A stretch of 64,000 bases of DNA from Drosophila miranda (taxonomy: Eukaryota > Arthropoda > Insecta > Diptera > Drosophilidae), in assembly GCF_003369915.1 (NCBI RefSeq), contig NC_046674.1:24803657-24867656 (forward strand). Reading direction: 5' to 3'. Numbering within the stretch: position 1 is the first letter of the stretch; every line of letters starts with the position of its first letter. Positions 9,901-22,173 of this stretch are shown one piece after another. The position numbers and the translations under genes are program-made. The notes under the pieces are model-generated. The model was given only the letters and a program-made list of their open reading frames with translations. It made no database searches and was not told the origin of the DNA.

Positions 9901-12900
9901 AACAGCCGCAACTTTCCGAGCAGTAGTTTTGATGGGAAAGAGGGCGAGTGCGGGAGGGGGGGGGGGAGGGGTAACTAACTCCTTCCATCAGCGTGGTCCT
10001 ATCCGATGCCCTCTCTCTCTACCCCTGGGCTAATTTCAGCGGCAGTTGCCAGCGATTAAGTTGAATTTGAACGGCGTGGGGAAGAAGTGGGAGGGTAGGG
10101 GCAGAGCACTTTGCTGATGCTGATTGTGGGTATGGAAGGGGGGGGAATCAGTTGTAGAAGTTTAACGGATTTGTTGGCGCCTCTGCCAGATCAATACTTT
10201 GTGCAGTTCAAGATCTGACCTATAAATGTTCGCGTAGAATTGAGGATGTTCTTATCTCAGTGGCACTCTTCGGAAGGCTTCCGGCACGGTACAGGGGAGC
10301 CCCCCGCCCCCTAGGGGCGGCCTCCTACAGTAGATCCCCTAAAGAAACATCCAATGAAAATGTTTCAAGTTGTGATCGCCATCTTTTAGAGTTTCCACTG
10401 TTGCTCGTTCGATTCGCTGCCAATTTCCATTTCCCAGCAGCTCCTCAATTCGGTTGAGTTTGCGTGTTTTTGTGTGCGTGTGTATTTGTGTGTGTGCAAG
10501 GCTTCACAACTTTCCTCAGCGGCCGCCAAACTTACGAAATTCTTGGCTACCAGCAGCACAAAAGCACACGCTCAAGCACCTCATCCGCAGCCGCAGCCAC
10601 AGCCGCAGCTGGGCCTGCTCTTAAGCCCCCTCTAGCCATATTCCCCCCCAACGCTTGGCCCCTGCCCGTGCCCTCACCCAACACACACTGTCGCCGGCAG
10701 TTTTGCACATAAAAACGGCAACGGCAACAGCAACGGCAACGACGAAAACGAAAATTTAACGACTGCGCAACGTGACGCATTATTTGTCTGGCTTGGTCTG
10801 TACGGCCGGCCTGGCCTGGCCTCCGTCTGCAGCAAAAGCTAGCTGCCGCCAGAAATTGCTTTTGCTCGCTGGAATACATATAGCCAGCCAGCCGCCGCCG
10901 CCGCCGCCTGGCCTGGCCTGCCCTCCGCAACCGCACTCTCTGCCACCTCACGGTCCCAGTCCCATTCCCATTCCCATTCCCGGTCTCAGTCTCTCCGTCA
11001 ACCCCTCTCCTCTCTACTCTCCACTCTCTACTCTTCACTCCCTGCTGCTGCCATTTTAGTATTTCGCACTCTGTGCACGGCGACAGCGACGGCGACGGCG
11101 AGGCAATGGAAACGGCAACGGCGGCGGCTGCAAACATTTTTGCATGACTGACTGAAAGCCGCCTGCGCCTGAGTCACTTACACAAGCACACACAAATGCA
11201 CAGGCCAGACCAGACGCTGACGCTGGCCGCACCGTGGAGTGATGGTGCTGGAGTGTGAGGAGGGGGAGGGGCAGGTGGAGGGAGGGAGTGATGGTTGTAG
11301 ATGTGGATGTAGATGGGGATGGGGTTGGGGATGGGGAGGAGTAGAGTAACTGTTGGCTGGTCTTGGTCGTCGTCTCGGTCTCGGTCTCCGTCTGTCGCTG
11401 TCTCTGGTCTGGCGTGTTTATAATTTGATTTTGCTGCTTCTCTCCTTCGTTTGCTCGCCTGCTTGCTCTCTGCCTGGCTTTTGCGATGGATGGCAATGGA
11501 GAGCAGAGCAGAGCAGAGCAGCATTTCCTGTCGCTGTCGGTGCCGCTGGTCGCGCTCTGCTCGATTTGGCTAGGCCTACGAAGGAATCTTAATGAAGTCA
11601 TTGTGTTGTGTCCTCTGTCCTCACAGAACGTACGAGTATGTTCAAATGTATCCCAGTGAATGGCTTCACCGGCACCCGATTATATTATACCGGTGGTATC
11701 CATGCAGTTCGCTTCGAAAAACTCCCATTAACTGCCCTCAAAGTATTCTAGGCAAAAGCTAGGCATTTGGACAAATGCCAAGCGGCTGGCTGAAAGAAAA
11801 TAGCATGCAAATCTCATACATAACACCTAAAGACTTGTCGCCCAAACTACTCGGAACCTTCGAGAGTTGGGAACATCTCTAGGGCACCGCAAGTGTACGT
11901 CAATCCTCGTAAGCTGCACACTCTATTCAGTAGTCCCAGCGACAGGAACTTACGGGCGGTCCTTCTTGATATGCCAGTCGCCTTCAACAATGTCGTCCCC
12001 GAAGTCTAGCCACTCATCGTCTGCGCTCCCAGGTCAACATACAGAAGGCTTTAAGGAACACTATAGCCGAAAGCGGAGCCGAAGTTTGTTCCAAAAGCTT
12101 CGAAGAAACAAACGCACTGTACCGTTGCAACTGCTGCACGTTGCAACTGTGTCTGATATTTACCATGAATATTTCGTTGCTATGCCAGCTGCGAGTACAT
12201 ATGTGCATATTTGCAAAGTAATACCATTTGTTGTTCATTTTGAAAGGTTCTTTAGGTTAGTTGCGCTTCCGGCTAAACCATTCTGCCATTCTAAACAGGG
12301 CCGTAATCATCTTTTTTTATGGAAAGCATTACTGTTTGGGAACATTTCTGACTATGCTTTAGGTCAGGGATCCAGAAATATCTTGACAAAATTGCCCACA
12401 AGGCGTTGGTAGTGTAGTGGAGGTGCACTGATGGTGGGTCTGAGTGGGCGCGTAGCTCTCAGATCGCATCCCAATAGCCATCCGAGAGAGCCGTGCTAGA
12501 GGTGATGTGTGTGAGGGCGGAGAGAGTGAGAGCTCTCAGTGTAGCTGTTGTTGTTGCTCTTGCTGTTGCTTTGATGCTGTTGATGGTGCTAGTGTTTGTG
12601 TGTGTGTGTGTGGCCTATTGTAATAAACATGCATTTAGTATTCGCCGTTAGCCGGGAGACAAGTGAAACATAGAACAAAAAACCAAAAAAAAACCAAAAG
12701 ACAAAAAGTGCATTGAAAGAGAGAGTGGAAGTGGGAGACATTCGACGGAGAACGCGCCAAGATGGCGCCAAAAAAATCAACAATTGTGCTTAATGTGGAG
12801 CAATTCATCCACGACATCGAGGAGCGACCGGCCATATGGAATCGCAATTTCCACTGCAACAAGGCGTTCCTCGAGCAGATGTGGGACGAGCTGAGCGGAG

Positions 12901-15900
12901 CGCACAAGTTGCCGAGTAAGTAACGCTTCGAAGGAAAAAAAAGCCGGGCGCACCCCAACCCAAATCTCTATCTGTCGCTCTGCTCTCTATTTGGCAGAGA
13001 TTGTGCTCAAGGCCAAGTGGAAGGGGCTGCGCGACAACTTCCGGGTGGAGTACAAGCGAATACCGCGTGCCGACAACGGCGATTTCCTGCTGGATCCCGC
13101 CACCTTCGAGTCCAAGTGGCTGCACTACTACGCCCTGCTCTTCTTAAGTGAGTCATCGTCATGCCAACAGCCAATCCATTTCCATGTCCCTGTTCATGTT
13201 CATGTCCTCCACTCCACTCCCCAGCCGATCACATGCGCCATCGCCTGCCCAAGAACGAGCAGGATCAGTCCTTCTACTTCAACCAGCAGAGCGAGGACTG
13301 CGAAAAGACTGTGGTGGAGCCAGACCTGACGAACGGCCTCATACGACGACTGCAGGACAGCGACGAGGACTACGACGAGGATGAAATGGATGGCGAGGCG
13401 GATGGCGATGACAGTGAGGGCACCCTAGAGGATGCCATGCCCACGCCTCCGGCCGCCCATCAGACAAACCAAGTGAGCACCACGCCGCTGGCCACGGGAG
13501 TCCTGAGGGCGCAGGAGGAGGCCCACCAACAGGCCCTGCTCAAGGCAGGATTGCTGCGCGCCCAGCTGATGGAGCTGGAGAAGGAGGCGCAGGACCTGAG
13601 CAAGAAGCCGCACCCTGCCCCGTCCCAGGCGACGTTGGTGCAGACACTATTGGATCCACCGGCCGCCCACTGCTCCCCGCCGCCGATGGTGACCACAACC
13701 TCGGCCCAAGTGGCGCAGTGCGGATCAGCCGCTGTCCTGGCGCCGGCCACGACCACGTCCACGTCCGCCTCCTCGGTCTCCAGCAATATGGGGCCACTGG
13801 GCGCCAAGCGCTCGGTATCCCCGCCCCCGCTGTACAACAAGGCCCACCATCCGCTAGCCACACTCGCTGCCGGGCATCACACGGCCAAAGAGCGCAGCGA
13901 TGACTTTGCGACTGCTACCGCCTCCGGCGGCGGGGGGGCGAGTGGCGAACACCTCAGCTTCACCCAGCACTCCTATGCCAATGGGCTGATACCCGCACTA
14001 AAGCTGAAGCGACCCCGGCTCTCCGAGGACAGCAACTTCAATGGCTCCTCGACGATGGATACACCCCTGGTGCCAGAGGACGATGACTACCACTACTTGC
14101 TCAGCCTGCATCCGTACATGAAGCAACTGACGGCGGCCCAGAAGCTGCGCATACGCACCAAGATACAAAAACTCATCTTCAAGGAGCTCTACAAGGAGGA
14201 TCTCGAGGAGTCAAAGTAGTGGTTCTCCTTAGCTCCTCCTACTCCTCCTCCTCCTGAACCTCCTTAAATTCCCATTATAAGAACGCCCGCCATAAGACTG
14301 TACATACAAATCCCTCCCCTTCCCCGTAGTGTAGCGTAGCCGTAAGCACATAGTCCTAGACCGTATTTGTCCATATGCCATGCTACTTGATTGACTTCTA
14401 GTTGAGCGCCACTCTCCGGGGGATGCCGTCCTGGGGATGCGCCATTTACGCCTAAGCTCAAAAATACCTTGAAAATAAACCGTAAACATTACAAACCGTA
14501 AACATACAAATGGCTCGAGATCTTTGGGAGGAACGGGATGGTCCACGGATCACGGATCGATGAATGATGACATTTGCTAATTCTCATTTCACAAACATTT
14601 TCAAATATCTTCCCCCAGGTGAGGTGTACGTTTTAGATGATGGCGCCGAGGTGGATCTCGACTTGGGCAACTATGAGCGCTTCCTGGACATCACACTGCA
14701 TCGGGACAACAACATAACCACAGGCAAGATCTACAAGCTGGTCATCGAGAAGGAGCGCACTGGGGAATACCTTGGAAAAACTGTTCAGGGTAAGTGGATG
14801 AATGCCTGAGATGAGTAAAGATGAAAAAACTGATCCCCCACCATCCTCCATCCCCTTCAGTTGTGCCCCACATCACGGATGCCATACAGGAGTGGGTGGA
14901 GCGCGTAGCACAGACGCCTGTGCAGGGCTCCTCCAAGCCGCAGGTTTGCATCATAGAGCTGGGCGGAACCATTGGCGACATCGAGGGCATGCCCTTCGTC
15001 GAGGCCTTCAGGCAGTTCCAGTTCCGCGTGAAGCGCGAGAACTTCTGTGTGGCCCATGTGTCGCTGGTGCCGCTGCCAAAGGCCACCGGAGAGCCCAAGA
15101 CAAAGCCCACACAGAGCTCGGTGCGGGAGCTGCGCGGCTGTGGCCTCAGTCCCGACCTGATTGTCTGCCGATCGGAGAAACCCATTGGACTGGAGGTCAA
15201 GGAGAAGATCAGCAACTTCTGCCACGTGGGGCCAGATCAGGTGATCTGCATCCATGATCTGAACTCCATATACCATGTCCCGCTGCTGATGGAGCAGAAC
15301 GGAGTCATCGAGTATCTCAACGAGCGGCTCCAGCTGAACATCGACATGAGCAAGCGCACCAAGTGAGTCGGAGTGGGCAGACCAAGGGAGTGGGATGCTC
15401 CACAGACAGGATTCGATATCAAATTAAACCTCTATCGTTTTGGTTTTAGGTGTCTGCAGCACTGGCGGGATCTGGCCCGACGCACGGAGACGGTGCGGCG
15501 TGAGGTGAGCATCGCCATCGTTGGCAAGTACACCAAGTTCGCGGACTCGTACGCCTCTGTGGTGAAGGCCCTGCAGCACGCTGCACTGGCGGCCAACCGC
15601 AAGCTGGTGCTAGTGTTCATCGAGTCGTGCCAGCTGGAGCAGGAGACGCTGGTGAGCGAGCCGTCGAAGTACCACAAGGAATGGCAGAGACTGTGCGATA
15701 GCGACGGCATCCTGGTGCCTGGTGGCTTTGGATCGCGTGGCATGGAGGGCAAGATACGGGCTTGCAGGTGGGCGCGGGAGAACCAGAAGCCGATGCTGGG
15801 CATCTGCCTGGGCCTGCAGGCAGCCGTGATTGAGTTTGCGCGCAACAAGCTTGGCCTGAAGGACGCCAACACCACGGAGGTCGATCCACAAACGGGCAAT

Positions 15901-16545
15901 GCCCTGGTCATCGACATGCCGGAGCATCACACTGGCCAGCTGGGCGGCACCATGCGCCTGGGCAAGCGGACGACAGTCTTTTCTGAGGGCTGCACCAGCA
16001 TCATCCGACAGCTGTATGGCAACCCAAAGTCCATTCAGGAGCGGCACCGGCATCGGTACGAGGTGAATCCCAAGTATGTGCCGCAGCTGGAGGAGCACGG
16101 GATGCGGTTTGTGGCCACCGACGTGGACAAAACACGCATGGAGATCATTGAGCTGCGCGACCATCCTTATTTTGTGGCCACCCAATACCATCCAGAGTAC
16201 TTGTCGCGTCCCCTTAAGCCGTCGCCACCCTTCCTGGGCCTGATCCTGGCCTCCGTGGACAGGCTTCCGCAGTATATCCAGCGCGGCTGCCGCTTGTCGC
16301 CCCGCCAGCTCTCAGACGCCTCTTCGGACGAGGAAGAGACTTACCGTGGAGCGACAAAATCGATGAAGTCCCTCCAAATAACTGGAACGACGACGCCGAC
16401 CAATGGAATTTCGCGAAATGCCTGCAGAAGCAGCAACAGTAGCACCATCAGCACCGTGTCGTCGGACATTGAAGGCGCATGTGGGGGCGTTGGCGTTGGG
16501 CCGACCACTACCAATGGCCACGGAGAAGATATCGGAGAAGAGTAA
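3913..16545 (+). CDS. CTPsyn: CTP synthase (glutamine-hydrolysing)
   Basis: Exons are 3913-4078, 14619-14789, 14861-15362 and 15450-16545, giving 644 residues with all phases consistent. The enzyme makes CTP from UTP, ATP and glutamine and forms cytoophidium filaments in Drosophila (known). The N-terminal synthetase domain begins [17 protein letters not shown] (P-loop-like) and has [34 protein letters not shown] and the VPLLMEQNG region. The C-terminal class I glutamine amidotransferase domain has PGGFGSRG, the nucleophile in GICLGLQ (Cys about residue 398) and the catalytic YHPEY near residue 527. A low-complexity Ser/Gly-rich tail of about 70 residues follows, which fits the metazoan enzyme. 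The first intron is 10.5 kb and encloses a second gene on the same strand. The start ATG is the only one giving the conserved N-terminus. Confidence 0.97.
5299..5945 (+). mobile_element. Decayed, internally deleted mariner-like element
   Basis: The ends are imperfect terminal inverted repeats: CGAGGGCTGCTCCAAAAGTT on the left, and a right end whose complement reads CGAAGGCTGCTCTTTAAGT. Each is bordered by TA, the Tc1/mariner target duplication. Both inner TIR borders share CCGTAG. Around 5690-5780 a translated stretch ([17 protein letters not shown]) resembles the helix-turn-helix part of mariner transposases, but frames are broken. At 647 bp it is about half the size of an intact mariner and cannot encode transposase. 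Confidence 0.75.
8925..8985. repeat. AGAGC pentamer microsatellite grading into AAAGC
   Basis: A tandem run of GAGCA/AAGCA pentamers lies inside the CTPsyn intron. It gives long artificial open frames on both strands. Confidence 0.85.
12050..12165 (+). mobile_element. Truncated relative of the 30.55-kb MITE
   Basis: The stretch with ACACTATAGCCGAAAGCGGA followed by an AAACAAACGCACTGTACC-like block matches the left end of the MITE at 30554-31196 with scattered substitutions and a short deletion. No matching right end or target duplication was found, so it is a fragment. Confidence 0.55.
12762..14219 (+). CDS. MADF-BESS domain protein nested in CTPsyn intron 1
   Basis: Exons are 12762-12915, 12998-13147 and 13225-14219 (432 residues, phases consistent). 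Residues about 10-110 form a MADF domain (a Myb/SANT-like DNA-binding fold): [19 protein letters not shown], then [19 protein letters not shown], and a [10 protein letters not shown] helix. The middle is acidic ([17 protein letters not shown]), then low-complexity Ala/Pro/Thr. The C-terminus carries a BESS-like motif ([20 protein letters not shown] followed by basic helices), used for protein interaction in this Drosophila family. This points to a sequence-specific transcriptional regulator. It has its own polyadenylation signal (AATAAA at 14474) and lies wholly within an intron on the host's strand, so host transcription must read through it. I do not assign a specific gene name. Confidence 0.93.
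14474..14479 (+). terminator. AATAAA polyadenylation signal of the nested MADF-BESS gene
   Basis: A canonical hexamer 255 bp downstream of the stop codon and about 140 bp before CTPsyn exon 2. If used efficiently it could also truncate CTPsyn pre-mRNA. Confidence 0.55.
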
Positions 16546-17294
16546 ACCATAAACCCTTAACGGCTCGGCTCGGGACAATTTTTAGCACCGCTTCTACATC
16601 GAATAGTCAGCCGCTTAGCATCGCCTATCTTTTTAATGAAAAGTCAAAAAGAATCTCGTTTAATGCCAAGTTGAATGCTAAATATCTGAGGTCCTAGGGT
16701 GATTCCGATAAACGGAAGCTCTTGGCGCAGTTTTTCAAATTGAAAAGTTTAAGTAAAATTTAACAATAATATAAATCTGATCTTCTGCATAAATGTATGT
16801 CCACACAGTGATTATACGAAAGACATTTTGTGTGAAAATGTGTGGAAGATAGGGCACAATTTGGTTAGATTCGAATTCATGCACTTTTCTTGAAAGAAGC
16901 AAAGCTAATTTACTTTTCTTTATCGTTTTGAAAATCTTCCTATACCGGGTATTCGAATTCGAATATTTTCGGAAAAAAATTTTTTTTACCGACTACGATT
17001 ACCGCTATTTTTGTATTAGTGATTTATTTACATTTTAAGAACTATTGTTTTTGATTATTTTCGGCGCAGAATTTCAAAGTAAATCGTTCCGCAAAAACTC
17101 TGTAAAATTACTTTATGGTATCTTAATTATGGAGATAATTATATTAAAAAAGGTTGAAAGCTTGACCGTACAGCAATAATCCGTGCAGCCTGCCTTTCCG
17201 ACCAGTCGGCGTCAAAAGGAAAGAGAAAGCATCAAACTTTAAAAAAAACGAGGGGGAACGTTGTGAGTTGCTGCAGAGACCGAAACTCTACATT
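16546..17294. other. CTPsyn 3' region and intergenic DNA
   Basis: The CTPsyn 3' untranslated region is expected here, but there is no clean AATAAA; an AATATAAA-like word lies near 16770. AT-rich DNA follows with no coding signal. Confidence 0.4.
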
Positions 17295-18342
17295 TATACC
17301 CGATACTTAGTCAGTATGGCTCTCCTTCACCAGACGGCGCTAACATTGCACGACACGACAAAGAGTGCGTGCGAGAGAGACAGAAAATTAGTCTGAGCGT
17401 GACGTCAGGCGCTGCATAGCCACTGAAAATTGATTTGTTCTTTTTGGCTATACAAATTATCCGATCTGATCCAGATTCAGCAACCGGATAGATATGGTCA
17501 TTCTCTATGATTGTGCGTTTTTAGTTTTCTCGAATTTGCAATATTGTGGATGCAACAGATTTTCGTCCTTTGTGGAGGCGAAATGGGGTGGGGCGAAATT
17601 TTGAGATATACGTTTTATAGGGAGATCTAACAGGAGTGCTGATACCAAATTTGGTGGCTCTAGCCTTAATAGTTTCTGAGATTTGTGGATGCCCCAGATT
17701 TTCGTCCTTTGCGGGGGCGAAAGGCGGTGTTTCGAAATTTCGACACGAAAACGTCAAGGTCCGATATCACAGGAGTGTGGGTACCAAATTTGGTTGCTCT
17801 AGCTCTTATAGTCTCTGAGATCCTTGAACTCATATTTTGAAATTGGCAAAACCGACCATGAAACCTGTGTGTTAGAGAGAGAGAGCGAGAGAGAATGAAA
17901 TTGTTTTCTTGATTGTGGCTATAATAATTATACGATCTGGTTCAGATTTTACACTCTAGAAGATATAGTCATCCTCTACGATTCTACGTTTTTGGTTTTC
18001 TCATATCTTTGAAATTGTGGATGCCACAGATTTCGCCTTTTGTAGAGGCGGAAGTGGGCGGGGCAAAGTTTTGAAATATTCTTGTAGCAGTGACATATCA
18101 CAGAAGTCTGGATCCAAAACATCGTTGCTCTAGCTCTTATAGTCTTTGAGCACTAGGCGCTAATAGGGACGGACAGACGGACGGACGGACAGACAGACAG
18201 GGCTCAATCGACTCGGCTATTGATGCTGATCAAGAATATATGTACTTTATGAGGTCGGAAACGATTCCTTCTGGATGTTACACACATCCACTTTTGCCAC
18301 AAATCTAATATACACCAATACTCATTTTGAGTATCGGGTATA
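17295..18342. mobile_element. DINE-1/INE-1-like element, near full length
   Basis: It begins TATACCCGATACTTAG and ends GAGTATCGGGTATA, so the termini are inverted. It contains the GACGGACGGAC...CGACTCGGCT and GGTCGGAAACG...TTCCTTCTG blocks typical of the abundant noncoding Drosophila DINE-1 (SGM-like in the obscura group). The middle holds two to three diverged internal copies of a ~170-bp unit (ATTTTCGTCCTTTG...GGGGCGAA...TTGCTCTAGCTCTTATAGT). Noncoding. Family name is from recall. Confidence 0.75.
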
Positions 18343-18756
18343 ATAAACCAACACTGAAGAAAGCTTGAATTCTCTTTGCACGAAATCGTTTGACCTGAGA
18401 CTGACTCATGACCGAAAATTTCGGATTTAATTTCTCGCTCACTCTCCATTGAATTTTCTCTACTTGGATTTGCATGAATTTTGCTCGCACTTTTCACGAG
18501 AGATGGAAAAAACATGAAGAGAAAAAGAGGAGCCACGAAATCTAGTTATGTTCGAATGTTATTTCTTGCACTCGGCTTATCCTTTTTCCACCGAATGACC
18601 TATTTTATCAGTTTTTAATTCAGCTACATTTGTCTCTCTCACTCCCTATGTTATCCCACAAACAACAGCCCAGCTGTGTTGCTATCTCGCTTTCCTCCGT
18701 CAGGGACATGAGAGAGAGGGAGAGGGAGAGCGAGTAAGCGCATGGAAGGCATTCGG

Positions 18757-19120
18757 GTAGATATGGTCATTCTCTATAATCCTGCGTTTTCGGTTTTCTC
18801 ATATCTTAAAAATTGTGAATGCCACAGATGTTCGTCCTTTGTAGGGGCGGAAGGGGGCGGGGCGATATTTTGAAATACACTTGCAACAGTGTTATATTAC
18901 AGCATACAAAATTTGGTTGCTCCAGCTCTTATAGTCTCTGAGAAGCAGGCGTCAATCAAGACAGACAGTCACGCAGACATGGCTATATCGACTCGGCTAT
19001 TGATGCTGAGCAACAATATGTATACTTTATGGGGTCGGAAACGCTTCCTTCTGGGTGTTACACACAACCACTTCCGCCGCGAAACTAATATGCCCCTATA
19101 CTCTTCGAGTATCGGGTATA
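18757..19120. mobile_element. DINE-1-like element, left-truncated copy
   Basis: It is homologous to the right part of the element at 17295-18342, from a TAGATATGGTCATTCTCTAT block to the terminal GAGTATCGGGTATA, but lacks the left terminus. The two copies have the same orientation and lie about 400 bp apart. Confidence 0.75.
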
Positions 19121-19513
19121 AATATCACATGGAATGAGCTCTTTCCTACCTTTTGGGAGGTTCACGGTTGCGGTTGTGACCATACTCGTACGAGCAGAGC
19201 ACTAGTCCAACGCCTCTTGGACATAATAAATGCTAACCCATGCCCATGCCGGCTGCTGCTGTCTGTACTCGATACGGCGGAGGCCCGTGCTCAACAAAAA
19301 TAGCCAGGGCAGGGCGTACATTTGTACATTTGGGCCCACTTGCGGTGGAGATGGCTGCTGGCCAATTGAGTTCGGGCAGAGCGTACAGCAACCCAAGAAC
19401 AATGCTCATTCTTCATTGTCGTTCAATTGAGTTACGTACGCAAGCAGGCAGGCAAATTTAGAACCCAGAACAGAACAGAACAGAACTGAGCAAAACTGAT
19501 CTGAAAATTAGCC

Positions 19514-22173
19514 ATGCAGCAGACAGGCGTGCTAAAGAAAAAGCCAAGGCATCGCAATCGTCCGAGGAACAAGTGCAATCAGGTGCAGTCTGACCAGACG
19601 GACAGTGCAGGGGCGGAAGAAAAACCCTCTTCAGTGGTCACAACCCAGGAGGCGGAAGCGGGGCCAGGGCCAGACAGCGATCCCATCAAGCTGATACAGC
19701 AGCTATTGCGTAGGAAGCTGCTGGCCAAGAGCGCGGTTCCTGCTTCCAAGGAACACGAGCCTACTGGAGCCCCACCAGAACCAGCGACAGCGAATCCATC
19801 AAAGCAAGCCAAAGAGGATGAGAGGAAGCCAAGGACTCCAGCAGTTCCCACTTCGAGTGCCCCAGAGCCAGTAGTGCCGAAAGTAGCAGGAACTCCTGCC
19901 AAGCAATCGAAGGATGTCAGGGGCTACGAGGTCAACGAGCTGCTGAAATGCTTGGGCAGCAGATTGCAGATGGGTTAGAGACTGTTCCCTTAAATTAGAG
20001 TTTGTGTTTAACGTTGCATTTGCATCCTATTTAGGCGGTGGGGAATCGCCTACAGCGGCGATGTTCAGCAATCTGGGCAAGCTTTTCAGCCAGGCGCCTC
20101 CCAGCGATGTGGAGTCCTCCGACGATGAGGCCGAGTACATTGAATACATATATAAGCCGCGGAAATATTTTATGGCCTCACTGTGCAACGTGAGTGACAG
20201 TTGCACCACACAATCAGAAACGCATCCACTTTACCCCCGAATTCACTGACTTGCAGCTCTGTAAATCGGATCTCTGCGGCCGGAGTTCGCTGCCTTGTGC
20301 CCGCTGCGGATTGAGCTACTACTGCAGTCCCAGCCATATGAGGGAGGATCAGGACCATCGCCAGCTGTGCTATGCCCTGCGCCAGGCAGTGGACCTCAGC
20401 GGTGAGCGGTGCCGGCCGCCGGCCGTCGGCGGCCACGAACCATAAATCAAGCTAATTGCCAATTATCCGCCTGTTGCTCGAATCTATGTAGGTCACGAGA
20501 TGTTCTACAAGTGCGGTGCGTTCAGTGCCGAGCAATTTCGTTCGTATCGGATTGTGTGCATACGGCAGGTAGAGAAGGAAATGAATCGTTCGCTCTCGCC
20601 CACGGAGCAAGAGGTGCTACTCTTTCCCCTCATCTGCGGGGACCAAAAGTGCCGCGAGCATCGCTTTAAGCGTCTTCAACTCTGTGGCGGCTGTGGGGAG
20701 TTCGCCTCCTGCAGGGACAAGCCAGACCATCGGAGTCCTGAGCATGCCAAGTGGTGCGGGGCCTACAGACTGTTTAAGGCCTTTGTCATGTTCCAGGCCA
20801 AATTTGGACGGCTGGAGCCGTCGCTACCCAACAGGGTTCTCCGGGAGCTGCCCATGGCCTGCTGCAATTCGAGGCAAATGATGAACAAACTTAGTTTTAG
20901 TAAGTATCCTTCAAGAATGAAAACCGCCTGGACCGCCATGAACACCTCCCACTTCCACTGACAGATGTCGTTGATGAGTGTGAGTATGCTGCCCTTACCC
21001 AGGTCTCCACCGGACCCCTGACGGCCTGGTTTGCCCTGAAGCTCTGCGAGCGCTTGAGAAACAGTGAGCTGACGCTTCATCTAATAGGAGCTGAGATCGA
21101 ATTCGAGGTCGATGTGCTGCAGAAATGGGAGCTCTTCCTTCTGCACATAATGCCAGCTCTGAAATGCCTGAATGTGGTCTTCGTAGGACCAGAACTGAAT
21201 CCCAATAACATCTCCTTTGAGCAACTGAAGAAGATCAAGTGAGCGAATGCGAGGTCTTCGAATATTTTGAGTACTTGGATCCAACTGATAATTGCATTTT
21301 ATTTAAGATGCTGTCGCTTGTGTCGTAAGGCTCAGAGGACAGTGAACTATCACTTTGAAAATAATCTCTATCACGACTACTGCCGAGAGCCTCAGTTTCT
21401 CCAACCAGATTTGGGTATAACCGTGTGGCAGAACTCGCATTTAGACCAGCTTCTTTTAATCAGTTTCGTTTCTAATCAACAGTGTGCTTTTACAATTCGG
21501 GACTGTATCGGTCGACGGGATATGCCTTGGAGGACACCTGGCCTGACACCATACAGGCCTCTCTTAATCTTAAATGCCCCATTGTGGTCACCTCCTATAC
21601 CAAATACGAAGCTCCGTTGGACATGGCACAGTTCGTGGGTCAATCGAATCGTCATTTGAATATTGTGTTGCCTCCAACCACAAATCCGTTCTCATCTGAG
21701 AAGCCAGAGCGTAATTTCATATCGGACAACGAAGCTCCTTTTATGTTTAAGAACTTTTATTGTTTTGTTGTCGAGTAAGTTTGAATTTGAATTTAAATGC
21801 AATTTCCGTTGAACGAAGAAATGTGGCGCCCCTATCGGCGAGTGGATTTGTTACTGACTTTGTTCCGTTTACCCACATTTGCTCTCGTTCAGTGCAGTAA
21901 AGTACAACATTAAGTTTGAAATAAAAAGGACGCTTACGCTGAGTATAATACTTCACTATATAAAACAATTTTTGACAACTACAAAATTGTTCAAAATCTA
22001 GTCTTAAACAACTTTTGTGCTATTTTATTATTTAACTAAAAGCGTTTTTCCAATAGAACTATAAATATTCATTGCACGAAAGCGAGGTGGAATACGAAAA
22101 GCTGGAGGATATCGCTTTCATTGGTTTTGCTCAGCGTTGGAGGATCTTGGAGGAGTACACTTCCTCACAGTAG
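19514..22173 (+). CDS. MYND zinc-finger protein with MSS51-like C-terminus
   Basis: Exons are 19514-19973, 20035-20189, 20257-20401, 20492-20899, 20965-21238, 21308-21414 and 21483-21774, with a likely last exon 22057-22173 (about 650 residues). The first ~150 residues are disordered and Pro/Lys/Ala rich. A MYND-type zinc finger follows: CKSDLCGRSSLPCARC, then YYCSPSHMREDQDHRQLC. A long alpha/beta region ends in a block (VVTSYTKYEAPLDM ... NPFSSEKPERNFISDNEAP) that resembles the putative zinc-binding MSS51 C-terminal domain of fungal and animal MSS51/ZMYND17, linked to mitochondrial cytochrome oxidase expression and metabolism. The last junction is odd: consensus splicing GA|GTAAGT to AATAG| puts the protein-like final 38 codons out of frame by one base. 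An RTG start is excluded; ATG 19514 gives the conserved frame. Confidence 0.85.

Larger units (their letters stand above)
4079..12700. other. Giant first intron of CTPsyn, 5' part: simple repeats and TE remnants
   Basis: No supported protein gene. Content includes T/G-rich and GTGTGT tracts (about 6750-7750, 9830-9880, 10460-10500), CAG/CTG-type repeats (7308-7335, 8740-8800, 10565-10610), an AGAGC array near 8925-8985, C-rich tracts (8405-8450), a G-run at 9955-9975 and many CA-rich words. The mariner remnant at 5299-5945 and a MITE-related fragment near 12050 are listed separately. Long leucine-, serine- or cysteine-rich open frames around 6564-8002 and 8700-9500 run on both strands at once, are compositional, and are not annotated. 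Confidence 0.6.
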
